Assembly: GCA_963921795.1 (NCBI GenBank)
Contig: OY997649.1
Span: 60,632,372-60,696,371 of the forward strand
Length of the DNA: 64,000 bases
Reading direction: 5' to 3'
From: Nannobrachium achirus
Lineage: Eukaryota; Chordata; Actinopteri; Myctophiformes; Myctophidae
In this document: piece by piece, positions 1 to 52,100 of the stretch
Layout of the letters: the number at the start of each line of letters is the position of its first letter
How positions within the stretch are numbered: the first letter of the stretch is position 1
The notes under the pieces: generated by a model
What the model was told of the DNA's origin: nothing
Database searches by the model: none
What the model saw: only the letters and a program-made list of their open reading frames with translations
Program-made: the position numbers and the translations under genes

Positions 1-23
1 ACAGAGGCTGTAGAAGAGCTCAC

Positions 24-39313
<39,290 letters not shown>

Positions 39314-39559
39314 AGCTCTCTCCTCCTCCGACGACCCGCGAGATGATGCTAGAGGGGTCGAACATTAAAAAATAGATAGAAAAATTGTAATAAAAAAATC
39401 AAGTGTCAAGTGGAAACGACAGGAATAACGCCCTATAGCTGAGCTTTATTAGCCTGTGGTGCTGCTAGGCTATTAGTAGCTACAATAACATATCATCTAT
39501 CGGTCGCCCCGTCCACTTAAAATGATGGTGTATGTGTGACTGTATGTGTGTGTATCAGT

Positions 39560-39613
<54 letters not shown>

Positions 39614-40106
39614 ATAGACTGTGTTGCTAACGCTACGGTAGCTAACGCCTAGAAGAATAAGGATACCAAGGATACATCAGTGACGTCACTAGCGGAAATA
39701 CCTCAAACACTTTGGTACTCACTGGCGTTGTAAATCTGTCAAATATGTTTTATTTTATTGTTTTATTTTATTATTATTAAAGACCAACAAAGACGTAATG
39801 AGAAAAGAAACAAAGGTAACTCTACAAAAATATTATAATATAATAATAATTAATTAATAAGTAATAAGTAATAGCAAAAGAAAAGTGTTTAGCATAAGCA
39901 CGTCGTACACACTACACAGTAACGAAATTGTCAATTTAATAATATAGCAGATCTGCAAGCTCACGAAGCATCACGTGAGCTTGTAGATCACCTATTTTTG
40001 AATAGCAAATGTCAGGCTTTTAGCGACACAAATATTTTTTTATATATATATTTTTATATATATAGGCTATATATATATATATATATATTATACACACACA
40101 CACACA

Positions 40107-40155
<49 letters not shown>

Positions 40156-40299
40156 TTATTTATTTTATTTTATTTTTTTGATTTGATGATTAGGATTAAA
40201 CTAATCTTCACACACACACTTCCGATTGCTTGTGAGGTCACGATCGTATCCTTGGAATCTTTACTCTAGGCTAGCGCTAACTAACGTTACGTACCCAGA

Positions 40300-40560
40300 G
40301 TGGGCGTGACACGCTCTAATATTTAATAAAATCCGTTATTAAAGACGCACCGTTTAAGAACGACTCATTTCCCCCCGATGAAGACAGGATTCCCACAAAA
40401 CCCATTCACATGAGAGATGAAAAGTGGACAGCTGCCGCTATCAGCCGAACCATGACATGAATGGTTGGCTAAAAGATAATGAGAACCTCCCAGTTGTCAC
40501 CATGGGGTTGTCACTGGTGCGCCGCCATGTTTCCAAGGCCAAATGACTGATCCCACAATG
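40300..40560 (-). promoter_or_regulatory. candidate hectd4 promoter / non-coding first exon
   Basis: A non-repetitive stretch about 1 kb upstream of the hectd4 start codon. On the minus strand it contains GCATTGTGGGATCA followed by GGAAACATGGCGGCGCACC, the kind of sequence common at housekeeping vertebrate promoters. No TATA box. The acceptor-like tract before hectd4 exon 1 would be consistent with a first exon here. Placement is inference. Confidence 0.25.
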
Positions 40561-40614
40561 CACTGCGAGAGGGAATTTAAGCTGTCAAAAAATCAATATA
40601 AAAGTGAATCTACC

Positions 40615-40985
40615 CCACTGGTGGAAAAGTACTCAAAATGTTTTAGTAAAACTGTTAATACTGCAATAGAGAAGTAATCTGACTGTTACAAGTAGAAGTC
40701 CGGAATTCAAAATGTACTTGAGTAAAAGAACAAAAAGTAGAGCTATTGGTATCAAAATGTACTCAAAGTACCAAAAGTAAAAGTTCCCATTGTGCAGAAT
40801 GTCCCTTAATTTTCAAGTTTTCAAATGTATGAAAATCTTCTGAAAATAGCTGATCTACAAGCTCACAAATCACAATGCAATCGGCTATAATTTTCAAATG
40901 GAAATACTCAAGTAAAGTACAAATACCTAAAAATTGTACTTAAGTACATGCAGTAAATGTACTTAATTACTTTCCACCACTGCTA
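40615..40985. mobile_element. GTGGAAAAGTACTCAAA-type MITE
   Basis: Left CCACTGGTGGAAAAGTACTC and right TAATTACTTTCCACCACTGC form inverted ends; ACTTGAGTA/TACTCAAGT motifs repeat inside. Related fragments at 3185-3245, 41626-41720, 47873-47900, 54850-55020 and 58195-58540. Half hairpin core at 40850. Confidence 0.65.
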
Positions 40986-41315
40986 AATGGCTATTTATAT
41001 GTAACTAATTAGTAATTACAATAACAGGGGAGATGGGGGGTTTCAGTGCTTGGAGAACCTTTCTTGATTAAAAGCTGGAAAATAGCAAACCACTAATCTA
41101 TGACTCATATTTTATTGACGGTTCATAAATTGTAGCACATTATTGGTTTAATACGAATCATTTCGAATGAACCACTACTATTGGCTTTACATAGCAAGTC
41201 CTAGGGCGCCCCCGTGTGAGCAAAGAGAAGAAATGTTTCTAAGAGCCTACATCCCAATCATAACCCACACCTCATCAATTCATGCTCCATGTACCATTCT
41301 GATTACATGCTAGAT

Positions 41316-41458
41316 CAGTGGTTCTCAAAGTGAGGCCCAGGGACCCTCAGGGTTCCTTCAGTTGAGGGGGGTTCCAAATGGACCCTTACATGGTCTGTCA
41401 TTCTGAAAAGTTCAATTTTGATGGGGGACCTTGAAATTATAACGTTTGAGAACCACTG
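41316..41458. mobile_element. 143-bp hAT MITE with perfect 8-bp target duplication
   Basis: Ends CAGTGGTTCTCAAAGTGAGG and AACGTTTGAGAACCACTG (Charlie-like). Target duplication TGCTAGAT at 41308-41315 and 41459-41466. Confidence 0.93.
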
Positions 41459-41984
41459 TGCTAGATGTTCTTCACACAAGACAAGAGCCAATCATCTTGC
41501 AAACCGTGACCTCAATGGTTTGAAAACCTAATAAATCCTCTCTCTCTCTGTTGCATTAGTTGTACACCTGTGACCTGCAAATGTCTTTAACCACTTAAGC
41601 CCTTTATACTTCATTGACCAGAGTCCAGTGGTGAAAGTAGTACATTTAATTAGGTACTGTACTTCAGTACAATTTCGGTATTTTACTTTACTGGACTATT
41701 TTCACTCTGCAATATTTTTACTCCACTACATCTCAGAGAAGATTTTGATTATTTCAAAACATCCACTAACAACTTCAGCCCTAGATACATTTCGGCCGTT
41801 TGAAACTAGCCGATCTACACACATTGTGAGCTTATTGACCTGCCATTTTCAAAATATTTGTATAGATCTTGATTGAACTAAATGGGACGTTTTGGTCTTT
41901 ATATTTGATGGCATACTTTTTGGCAGTAGAGAATTTCTGCAAAAAACACTCAACACAAAACACTTGATACTTTTACTTAAGATG

Positions 41985-42095
41985 ATCCGTGGGTCGGCGG
42001 TTCGAATCCCGGCTCCTCCTGTCGACATGTCAAAGTGTCCTTGGGCAAGACACTGAACCCCACATTGCCTCCAATGAGTCGGCATGAGTATTGGC
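41985..42095 (+). mobile_element. tRNA-derived SINE fragment
   Basis: GGCGGTTCGAATCCCGG (B box) followed by GTCCTTGGGCAAGACACTGA, a conserved body segment of fish SINEs. The A-box end is missing. It directly abuts the LINE remnant. Confidence 0.7.
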
Positions 42096-43795
42096 ATGGG
42101 AAAAACTGAATCCATCCTCTTTGGATCAAATCATAACCTCAAAAAAGTCAATAACTTCACGATCAAAGTGGGTGACAAGGTCATAACACGAAAAAACAAA
42201 ATCTCCTACTTAGGATGTATCCTTGAAGCTAATCTTTCCAGCGAAAAGATGACTTCTGTAAGGTCAATTTCAACACACTGAAGACCATAGCTGGTGCAAT
42301 AGTCCAGCCCCTCTTTGACTACGGAGTCCACGTATGGTATCGTGACGCCCCGCAAGCCCTGAAAACTAAGCTCCAAACAGCCCAAAACAAAATAATTAGG
42401 GTCCTGCTTAACCTTCCCTATCAGACTCACCTCACCGCTACTCACCAGTTAAGAGTGGGGTGGCTCAGAGTAGATGACAGAGTACAGCAACTTGCAATGG
42501 GCCTGTTGTACAAGATACGCTACATCACTAAGACACCCATGTACCTGTCAAAATACTTTCAAAACGTTAAGCATGTCCATAATTACAACACCAGAGGCAC
42601 CCATGTACCTGTCAAAATACTTTCAAAATGTTAAGGATGTCCATAATTAGCTACAACACCAGAGGCAGCGCCACAGATCACGTTCAACCCAGAGTGAACT
42701 CAAACAAATAGTCGGGGGCCTTAGGGAGATAGAATGGTAATTTCGTGCTAATCAGTCTAAAAGTGCCAAATTGCACAGATGTAGGCCCAGGGCATGCTCT
42801 AATGATTAAGCTAGGGCGCCCGAATCGGCGACCTTCGGGGTCGCCACAGCGGCCAAATCAAGTTGGGTTCCCATCGACTTTCTGTACAGGAGGAAAATAC
42901 CCAGAAAAATATTAAAGTAGGATGTGAGGGGTCTAACTAGGGGTTTGTCATGATACTGAATCCATTGCAAGCATTTAGAAAAACTGTTAAAAACAAACCT
43001 AGCCCAGCCCTCCCCTCCCCTGACCCTTCTTTGTATTTATTACCTACTGTATTTTATTTTATAATTTTCTTCCCCCTTTTTCCTGACTATATCTACTGCA
43101 TAGTAGCCTATACTGTGTTCTATCCGTCTGTCATTAAAGTGATCCCTGACTAATACGACAAATATGCCTTAATACATTATAATTGTCCTCTATAACTACA
43201 ATGTAAAATTAAAAACACCTTAACTATTTTATTTCTTCTAGAAATAGCTAATCTTTCACTCAACAGGGGAAATGCCCGTCGCAAGTTGATGATGTCATAA
43301 ATGTCATGTGTGATCTATCCCTATGGAATTTATGGCATGCATGTGCAAATAAAAACAAACGTAATACTTCATATGGTTAATATGAGCATCAACTCAATAT
43401 TTAAAATGTGTTTTTTGCACATGCATTCCATAAATTCCATAGGGTTGGATCACACATGACATTTATGACATCATCAACTTGCGACAGGCATTTCTCCTGT
43501 TGAGTGAAAGATTAGCTATTTCTTGAAGAAATAAAATATTGAAGGTGTTTTTAATTTTACATTGTAGTTATAGAGGACAATTATAATGTATTAAGGCATA
43601 TTTGTCGTCTTGTCAGGGATCACTTTAAGTGTTATATGAGATACTTCAATGGTTTCCTGAGGAAATAAGCCAAGTGCTTTTCTAGGATCTCCTTTTAGTA
43701 GACCTTGTACCAGTGAACTGTACCGTCATGAAACTGTACCTTTTCCTATGCAAACTTCTAATAAAGTCTTCAATCAATCAATCAATCAATCAAAT
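42096..43795 (+). mobile_element. LINE remnant with reverse-transcriptase C-terminus, disrupted by a TTAA element
   Basis: Translates in broken frames to non-LTR reverse transcriptase sequence (KTESILFGSNHNLKKVNN; ISYLGCILEANLSSEKM; QPLFDYGVHVWYRDAPQALK; RVDDRVQQLAMGLLYKIRY). A ~66-bp internal duplication (42531-42668) and frameshifts show it is dead. The 3' end resumes at 43629 after the insertion and finishes in an (AATC)n tail at ~43772-43795. Clade not determined. Confidence 0.85.
43134..43628. mobile_element. 495-bp TTAA-bounded long-palindrome MITE inside LINE
   Basis: Ends TTAAAGTGATCCCTGACTA and rc TTAAAGTGATCCCTGACA; TTAA duplicated at 43134-43137 and 43625-43628. Arms extend over 200 nt (ATGCCTTAATACATTATAAT and complement). 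The LINE copy at 12.7 kb shows the unoccupied site (CTGTCATTCAATGTTATATG). Confidence 0.9.
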
Positions 43796-45314
43796 CGGTG
43801 TTAGCTTGCCACCATTGGTGTGTGAATGTGGGAAGTGGGGACACTGTCGTCCACTGTTTGCCGCTTCACCTCCCAACGTATGAATGAACGAACCATTGTA
43901 AAATGCTTTGAGTACTTAGAAAAGAGCTATAAAGAAATTAGTATTTTACCAAAACTGAGTCCTCCTGGGATTTTTAATAGACCACCTCAATGTTTCCCTT
44001 TACACCAAATACCTTTTTCTAAAAATAGCAGATCTACAGTACAAGCTCAACTAGATCTATTTTAGCTGAATGTGGACACTGCCCTTGGAGTGGTAGCCTA
44101 TCACTGCCTTTGTTATGTCAAAATAAGTTCACCATTTTGGTTTCTGTATGTTTGAACAATTCTTTGTGAATAATACAACAATAAGCAAACAACCCCACCA
44201 GGTGAAGTGATGGAATAATTGAAAGATAGGTTATTGATGATACATTTTGAGGGACTAGACATTTTTATCACACATTTTCTCACAATATAAACCGCTTAAC
44301 TGCATACCGTACTTTACAAATGACATGCACAAATATACAGATACATGAACATATATTAATATCCCAAATTGGTTGTAAGAACAAAATAAATAAGGGCAAT
44401 TGTGGGGAAAATAAACATGCAGTTATAGGAATTGCAAGAATGAATGAATTGCAACTTCAATTTGAGCACGCAGAACGACGAGACTCATTTATTTCACACA
44501 CACTCAAGTCATATTTTTGGCAGCTACGAATCTATGTAAATCAGTAAAATAAAATAAAAAGTATGACATTCTCAATGTTGTTTGATCCATTTGTGAGTTC
44601 AATTTACATGTATACCCACATTCTTAGGTCCATTTCAGTCCCGCAAAGCTAAACCTAAGTCCTTTGCACAGGTGCGAATAGGAAAGGTCCCACATAGCTA
44701 CCATGAATATGGAGCCCAGGTGGTGAAGGGGGAGCTGAAGGTAGTTCTGTTGGATCATGATCTGGACCGTGGACTCTCCACTCACCCCATAGAGGAGAAC
44801 AGGTGGGCAATTGGTTGTTTGGTTGTTTCTCTTCTCGTTCATGTGATCTGTCTCTGATGAGATATGTAGCATCCAGGCCGCTTCAGTTCTGCATCCCACA
44901 GAGCAGTGGTTCTCAAAGTGGATTCAAGGGACTCTAAATTGACCCTTACAAGTCTGTAACTCTGACATTATACAAATGGAACCAAAATGGATCCTTACAG
45001 GTTAAGGGAACACCTTGAAATATAAAAGTTTGAGAGGCACTGCCAAAGAGGACACCACTGGGTGGTGGATGTTTCAGAAACCTTTCTTCCTTTTCTGGAG
45101 AGGAGAGCGGCCAGTTCCTCCGCTCCTCTGGTATCAGGTGGGCTGTGGGGGAAGAACAAGGCACACAAACATTTACTCCAAAATATGTTCAAGAGATCCC
45201 CGACTCCCTGTCTAAGTTTGATAATATAGAATCAAAATCACTTTAACCACTTCAAACATTAATATTAAACATTAACTAGAAATACTGTTCCTACGAAACA
45301 GTGTGGGCTCGCTC

Positions 45315-45835
45315 GTGACTATATTCTGCAGCGTGCTAACTGTCATCTGAAGCTCAACCAATGCTCCAGCTAACACCACATCCAGATTTTCCACACCTCA
45401 ATTGCACCTCATTGGCTAAGGGCCCTGCCTTTGTACTGTCTGCGACGGAACTCACTATATAAATAACTGCCTTTATACTGTCTGCGACGGAACTCACAAA
45501 TATACAAATAATGTTGATAACAGTGTTCTCGCCTTTCAGGCGAGCCCACAATAATGAGGATAACATAGTGTTCTCACCTTTCAGGCGAGCCCACAACAAT
45601 AACTAAAATAAAAACTCTTAATCAAATCGATTGTTCTTCATTTCTTATGTTTGCCGACGTGACTATATTCTGCAGTGTGCTAACTGTCATGTGAAGCTCA
45701 ACCAATACTCCAGCTAACACCACTCCCAGATTCTTTTCCACTAATTGCACCTCATTGGCTAAGGGCCCTGCCTTTGTACTGTCTGCGGCAGAAATATGCG
45801 GCGGAACTCACTATATATAAATAAATTGACAATAA
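45315..45835. repeat. direct repeat, ~170 bp, 344 bp apart
   Basis: GTGACTATATTCTGCAG.GTG begins at 45315 and 45659; both continue with GAAGCTCAACCAAT, CTCATTGGCTAAGGGCCCTG and GGAACTCACTATAT. Within the first copy CTGTCTGCGACGGAACTCAC is repeated again, and CAGGCGAGCCCACAA occurs twice between copies. Confidence 0.85.
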
Positions 45836-48022
45836 TACAAATTACTTTGGTTGAGAATCACTGCCTTATAGAGCAATAGAGCATTACACATTGGAGCATT
45901 AAGACACATTAACACATTATAAAACACAATGTATGACAATATAAAAATAAAACAGATAAATAAGAGTACGATGCTCACAGTCACAGTGCAGGTTGCAGAA
46001 TGGTGGCTGCTGTCATCTTGGCTTGGAGTGGAGAGTCTCCAGTTCCTCTGCTGCTCTGAGGACGGACACAGCACTGCTTCAGATGGGCTATGCATGGGGA
46101 AACATGACACATAAGGTGAAATGTTGAATATTTTTGAAACATTTTAACACCACAAATCTTTGTCTGCGAACAAATCCATATCAATTTGTGGGTCCTTGAC
46201 ATGAAATAGTTTGAGAATCGCTGCCTATAAGCTCTTGGGCTGAGTACAACCTAGGGGCTTTTAAGCCGTGACATCATTTTGTAGGCAGAGGAGAATCTGC
46301 CCCCAGAGCATTTTCTGTCCCTCGCTATTTTCAACAGATCCGAGACAAAAATAACGACTAAAGTATAATTCTAACACTTTTCTTTCAACAACAAAGAGAA
46401 GAAAAATGTGTAAATAGTAAAAATAGTAAAAAGATTCACGGAAACTGGGGGCAGAAACTCTCCTCTGCCTACAAAATGATGTCATACTTAACAGCCCCGA
46501 TTCTCAAAGTGTGGTCCAGGGACCCCCAGGGCTCCTTGTGAGGGGGTACCAAGCGGTACCACGGTGTCCCAAGCTCACAACGCACCACAACGAATTGTGA
46601 GATTGTAGATCGGCTATTTTCCCTACTTTTGTGTGATACTGTAGAATGACAAAGTAGGGAATTCTTTACGAAAAATCAGTTTTTAATTCTTTAAGTATGA
46701 TTTTATATGATTTTTTATAGGTTCCTGCCCAAGAGCAACAATATACAGTACAGTATGTAATGTCAAATGTACAGAGAACAGCAAGAAAGACGGAAAGCAG
46801 ACATGCAGTCAGAAACACTAGAGCTGATCCATAAAAGGTGGGACATGACCCCATAGCTCACAAACCTGTTTCCTTCACAGTCGAGCTGTGTTCTGAACAC
46901 ATCGTCAACAACACTAAGGAAACATTGAGATAATGACTCACATAACATTTTATATAACAGTTCTTACATACTGTACCAGGCTCTGGTGGTTTCTTTTGGC
47001 TCCAGGAGATTCCATTTCATGCTCAAGCCTTCCCAGGACGGGCTTCCAACTTGCACATCAGGTGTTGTTGTGGCTGGTGTCTCCTTGGACATCTGCTGGA
47101 GTGCTTTGGTTTCTTGTGATGGTTTCTGTAATATGTTTGTTTTAACTATGGATTGTCCTTAGTCTGACCCCTTACCCTTTGAGCTGTCTGGCATGGTTGG
47201 ACCTGCCGGGAGAGCTCTCCAGGTTACTGGGATACGGATACACAAGCCCCTCCACCAAGCGTCAAGGTGTCAATCCGTGGGAGGAGTCCAATTTAGTCCT
47301 TCATTGCCAATACCCAATTATTATCCCCAAGTGACCTTCAGTCCCTGTTGCTGGCACCACCCCCCGCAGGTGGGGAGGTATAAACTACTGTATGTATCCT
47401 CCCATACATACTTGCCAGTAGCTTCTGCCGTGCAGCAAAAAGGACGGTCACTTGATCCATCGCCAGCTTAAGTTCCCACCCGTAGCCAATTGAAATTGAA
47501 TCGAAATTTTGAACTGAAAATGTTAATAGAAATTTGTAATTGTATTGTCTTGCCAAGCTGGGGGCACCACTGTGCTGGTATTGAACCCAGCTTTCTGCTG
47601 CAGTGGTGGGAAAGAGGGGTTTACCTCTACCACACCCCAAGGCCCAAGGCAAGGCCAGTGACCACAGGCCAACTGACTGACAACACAAGCACACAGACTC
47701 CCCGAAGGAAGTACATGCAATCACATTCAGTCAATAGAAAAACGCGTAAACATAGATTATTTTAATGTATTTCTTTTCTTAAACAATAATACTAATACTA
47801 TTATTGCTTAATTGTAAACGTCAAAACCCTATAAAGTAAAGTAGCAAGAAAAAAGTAAGAAAGTTTCTCTGCAGTGGTGGAAAAAGTACTCAAATGTTTT
47901 GCTTTGAAACACCACTGACATGTTTGGAATATATCCTAGGGCGACCCCGTGTGAGCAATGACGAGAATGCACTTTAGATGTCTGTTGATTATGTCCCAAA
48001 ATTGATAGGAAAAATTACTTGT

Positions 48023-48028
48023 TTTATT
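48023..48028 (-). terminator. candidate pla2g3 poly(A) signal
   Basis: AATAAA on the minus strand about 190 nt after the pla2g3 stop codon. It is the nearest canonical hexamer seen; 3' end use is inferred. Confidence 0.35.
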
Positions 48029-48219
48029 GTGTTTTTAGTTCATAAGTTAATAACAATAACAACTATGTATAAATTATATTAAATATGCATCAAAGGAAAA
48101 AAAGTGTGTGAAAGGTGATGGTTGATTTTCAATACAGATCTAAATAATCTGCTATTTCACAGATACAATAGGATTTAATTAAATTAACATAAAACATTGT
48201 GAGCTATCAATATGATATG

Positions 48220-48397
48220 CTAAGCTCGTCCTCTCTTTCTCAGATGAAGAATCTTTAGACATCGCTTATAGAAACGAACGGGAATCGCTCTTTTCACATC
48301 TCTGTCCAATTTATGATCTCCAGCTGTGCTTCTTTCTTCTGTCTTCTTATGTGCTTGAAAGAGCCTGGAGGCTTTAGAGAAGCCAGCAGCACAGCTA
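48220..48397 (-). CDS. pla2g3: pla2g3 exon 7: C-terminus and stop
   Basis: Residues 686-744, SCAAGFSKASRLFQAHKK, then VRFYKRCLKILHLRKRGRA and stop. Acceptor CTACAG|TAGC. Very basic end; the FYxxCL motif matches the C-terminus of the family. Confidence 0.86.
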
Positions 48398-49030
48398 CTG
48401 TAGAAAGAAAGAAACGAACCTTTCATTACTGTAACTTTACAACTCAGGAAACAATTACAACAAAATTACAACTCAGAAAACAAGAAGAAGGAAAGACACA
48501 AATATGTATATAGCAGGGGTTTTCAAAGTGGGTGACAGGCACCCTGAGGTGCCGTGATACCAGTCCTGGGGTGCCGCGAGATAATTTGATAATATTTGGA
48601 ATTCATCAATATCACTACATCAATATCCCTTCACTATGCTTAGTAAAACAAGCCTGATTAGCACTGTACTACTACTGTAAACGTCAAGTATGACGTTATT
48701 TTCAGTCAGTTCTGATGGAAATGGATATTTCTCCAATATGATGTAAGATTCTAAAAATGTACAGTGTAACTCAGGGGTGCCGTGGATGAAAAAGTTATTT
48801 ACAGGGGTGCCCTGAGTCAAAAAAGTTTGAAAACCCCTGGTATATAATATACACAGTGTGGTCACATAGCTTAAAACCTTTTTCGGTGGAAGCAGTTTTT
48901 CTCATTTGGCAGGTTAAAACAGTTTTCCGAGACAAAGTCCGTCAGGAGAGACCGAAGAATTTTGGGCATCCTGAAGTTTTCAATCTGACCAGCTAACCTA
49001 TAAGAAATACAAAAAGGATTTCATTCATGA

Positions 49031-49101
<71 letters not shown>

Positions 49102-52100
49102 CAGTAGTTAAATGCAGCTGCAAAGAAGGACAGACCCTCTTGGCAGCTGCTCATACCTATTACATGGGTACAGTATGAGTTCATGTAACCTGTACAGATT
49201 CATAATATGCGTCATACATTTGTGCTACTTTCTCACCGGCTGGTGCAATCACAGTGATAGACAATCTTTGACTCCATGTTCTGTAGATTATACTTCTTTT
49301 CCAAAGGTTGGATTTTGTGTTTACAATCATCCAAATGTTTAAGTGTTCCACAAAGTGTCAGATTATCTGCAAATAAATAAATAAATATATGAAATAAAGC
49401 ATTGATTATCTGACAAATTAACCAATAATTATAGCCAAACTATCTATAGGTTCTGAAATAATCGATGAATCTTTTTGATGAACAGTTGTCTTTTGAACTT
49501 TATAATTCAACAACTAGCAAAACCAAAACAACAACCCTAAACTTTTTGGCTGAAACAAGGCTTGTTTCAGTTTTCAATTAAAAAAAAGTCAATACTGGCT
49601 ATAGTCACTACTATAGCAACCTTTTTTTGCTAGTGGTAGCTAGTGGCTACTAGATTTTGCTATACCTATTGGATTATGGTGATATTTTACACATGAATGC
49701 ACCAGAATCACGTCTTTGTACATTTAATTACACACACTCTGCTTTATGATTAGTAACAAACAACATCATTTCTCAATGCACACACCTGTATATTGTATGA
49801 ATTGTCAGGTCAGTCATCTCTGGCCATAAGAAAACAGTCATTGTATTTGTTTGTATATACAAAGCTATCTTGGCTGGGGCAGTGGGGCAGTTATCAACTT
49901 ACATAAGTACATCACTCTTTCATCAACGTGGACAATACAATCAATCTGGGATCATAAAATGATATCTCATATCATGTTGCCACCGTGAGAATTGGATTTG
50001 GGAAACATGCTGTCAGCTATGCTAGAGAATGCTCTAGGAATCAACAAAAAAAGGTTTTGAAGTTTAATGAACAAATAGCTTGTCAAGGGTTGCTTATGTT
50101 TTTATTTTGTTGTTCATTTTTAAAATATTTGTTTTGGGATTTTATTTGTGCATTCTTGTTTTATTTGTTTGTTTTAATATTCTTATATGTGAAGCTATGT
50201 ACATAATATAACTGATGTGAATACAACTGATGCCATATTGGCACTTTTCACAAACGGTAGAAGTAATAAGCCAGGTAAATGTAGGGTTAAACTGCCATTA
50301 CAGTACGTCACTTTACAGCAACAGTGCGTTGTTCTCGTGTAGTAGTGTTATATAATGCACTTAGATTAGACCCTCCCTCCATAGACAAGGCACTCAGGAA
50401 TTTGATACTACTACCTGTTATCGCAGCCATCTCCTGATTTGTCCCATCCCGTAGTGGGTAGGCATTTGTCTGCTTTGGGAAGTTTCCACGCTGAGCAACC
50501 AGCATTGTTGTTTGTGTCAAAAGTCCAGGCCTTAATTTAATTTTGATGGGTTTTGTAATAGTAGTAGTAGTAATCGCAGTAGTAGTAGTAGTAGCAGTAC
50601 TACTAGTAGTAGTAGTAGTGGAATTCCAGAGGATTACTGAAGTCTTTTCTGTGGGTGACACTTTCGCTGTTAATGTGTGAGATGTCGTTTTGCGGTCCGC
50701 ACAAGGCTTACGCCGGGACTGAAACGTGTCACCCCTCACAGGCAGCCTGGGGCCGCAGCGTTGACGTTTCTTTCCAACGGTGGTTATTGTGGTCGCCGCC
50801 GTGGGGAAAGTTGTTTGTAGCTGAGGTGCACCTCTCTGTGTCATGGGTGAGGAGGAGCTTTGCGGCGATGCTGCTTTCTGACGTGGCTCCATGGTTGCCC
50901 GTGATGAAGCTTGGCTCTTGTGCTTGATCCTGGACCCCTTGTTTTTACCTGATTTATGTCCCTTTGATACAGTTGTGTTGAATTCAGAGGCAGCTGCTGT
51001 GACTGTCTTTGGTTGTGGTGTCAATGTGGCAGCTGCCTGTAACAGGGGTGCAGGTGTCCGAGTTGAAGGGGCAGAGGTTGCTGTGGCAGAGGTTTTGCTA
51101 CTTCTTTTGCATCCTTTCCCCTTCCTCTTTTTCCACTGGACAGAATCACCTCTGGATGGGACTCTAGGGGCGCATCTGCCAGAGGCAACAGATGGCTTTC
51201 GGTGTTCACCTTTGGGTGGGTTTCTGTTTTGAGAAGTCCGGGGCCTCTCCATTCCATCACGCGCCTTATTGGTTCTTGTTGACTTGTGGCCGGCCCCAGT
51301 GACATCATATTTGCTTGCGATGCTGGTGGAGTTATAAGGCATGGGCTTTTGGAAGACAGCATACGGGGCCTCTCTGGCTACCTTGCACCTATACCGTGTA
51401 AATACACAAGTTAGGAATCAACCATGCCAAGACAGAAGCTCTTTCATAAACTGCGCTATTTAAAAGAAAATATATATTTTCACTTTGCAAATATTGACCA
51501 TGTTCCACACATATTTATTTAATTCACACAGAGGTGAACTTGCTATCACCATCTAGAGTTATACTGTCATTTCATGCACTGCAATTAGCATTTTACTTCC
51601 AAGGTAATTATAGCATAGAAAAAATGCAAGACTCAGAGGAAAGAAAAATACACTAATTATAGTGCAATGGAAAAGGTAGGGAAAGAGTTTTCCAAAACAC
51701 TCTAATAGTAATACCATAGTGTAGTGGTATATGCAGCATGTGGCCTGTGGGCCAGAACTGGTCCACCAGTGGTAATATCTGGCCTGGCAAAATATTTTGC
51801 AAATAGTTTACAATATATCAGTCCCACATACTGTAGGTATGATGTAGACAGTGAAATACCGTACCCCTTGGCTTTGTATTGATGAAATCTGGTAGCATGA
51901 ATGTATAGTTCTATTTACATTCTTCTTTGAATGTTCTGCTTTATCTCAACTTTCCTAGTCTTTAGACCTTTGGGTGAAGAACTTATCTGAAAGAATTACC
52001 TAAAAAAGACACCTTAAACAATGAAATAAACTGATCTTGATTTTGACCTATTTCATTGATATATTTGTTATACTGTTTGGGTTTATTTGGCGCTAGTATG

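Larger units (their letters stand above)
43796..48219. other. intergenic stretch, remnants only
   Basis: Contains half hairpin cores (44025, 46565, 48135), CAGTGGTTCTCAAAGTGG-type hAT fragments (44905-45045, 46495-46560), and a direct repeat at 45315/45659. Two similar segments at 45055-45150 and 46005-46090 share AGTTCCTC.GCT.CTCTG. No exon assigned. Confidence 0.45.

Noticed and set aside
42084..42281. Small protein gene
   Set aside because: Matches non-LTR reverse transcriptase and continues in other frames; dead LINE.
45015..46202. Additional 3' exons of pla2g3 (segments after TTCTTCCCCCACAG and CCCATGCATAG)
   Set aside because: pla2g3 already ends with a conserved C-terminus and stop at 48220; these frames do not match the family and are downstream of the candidate poly(A) signal.
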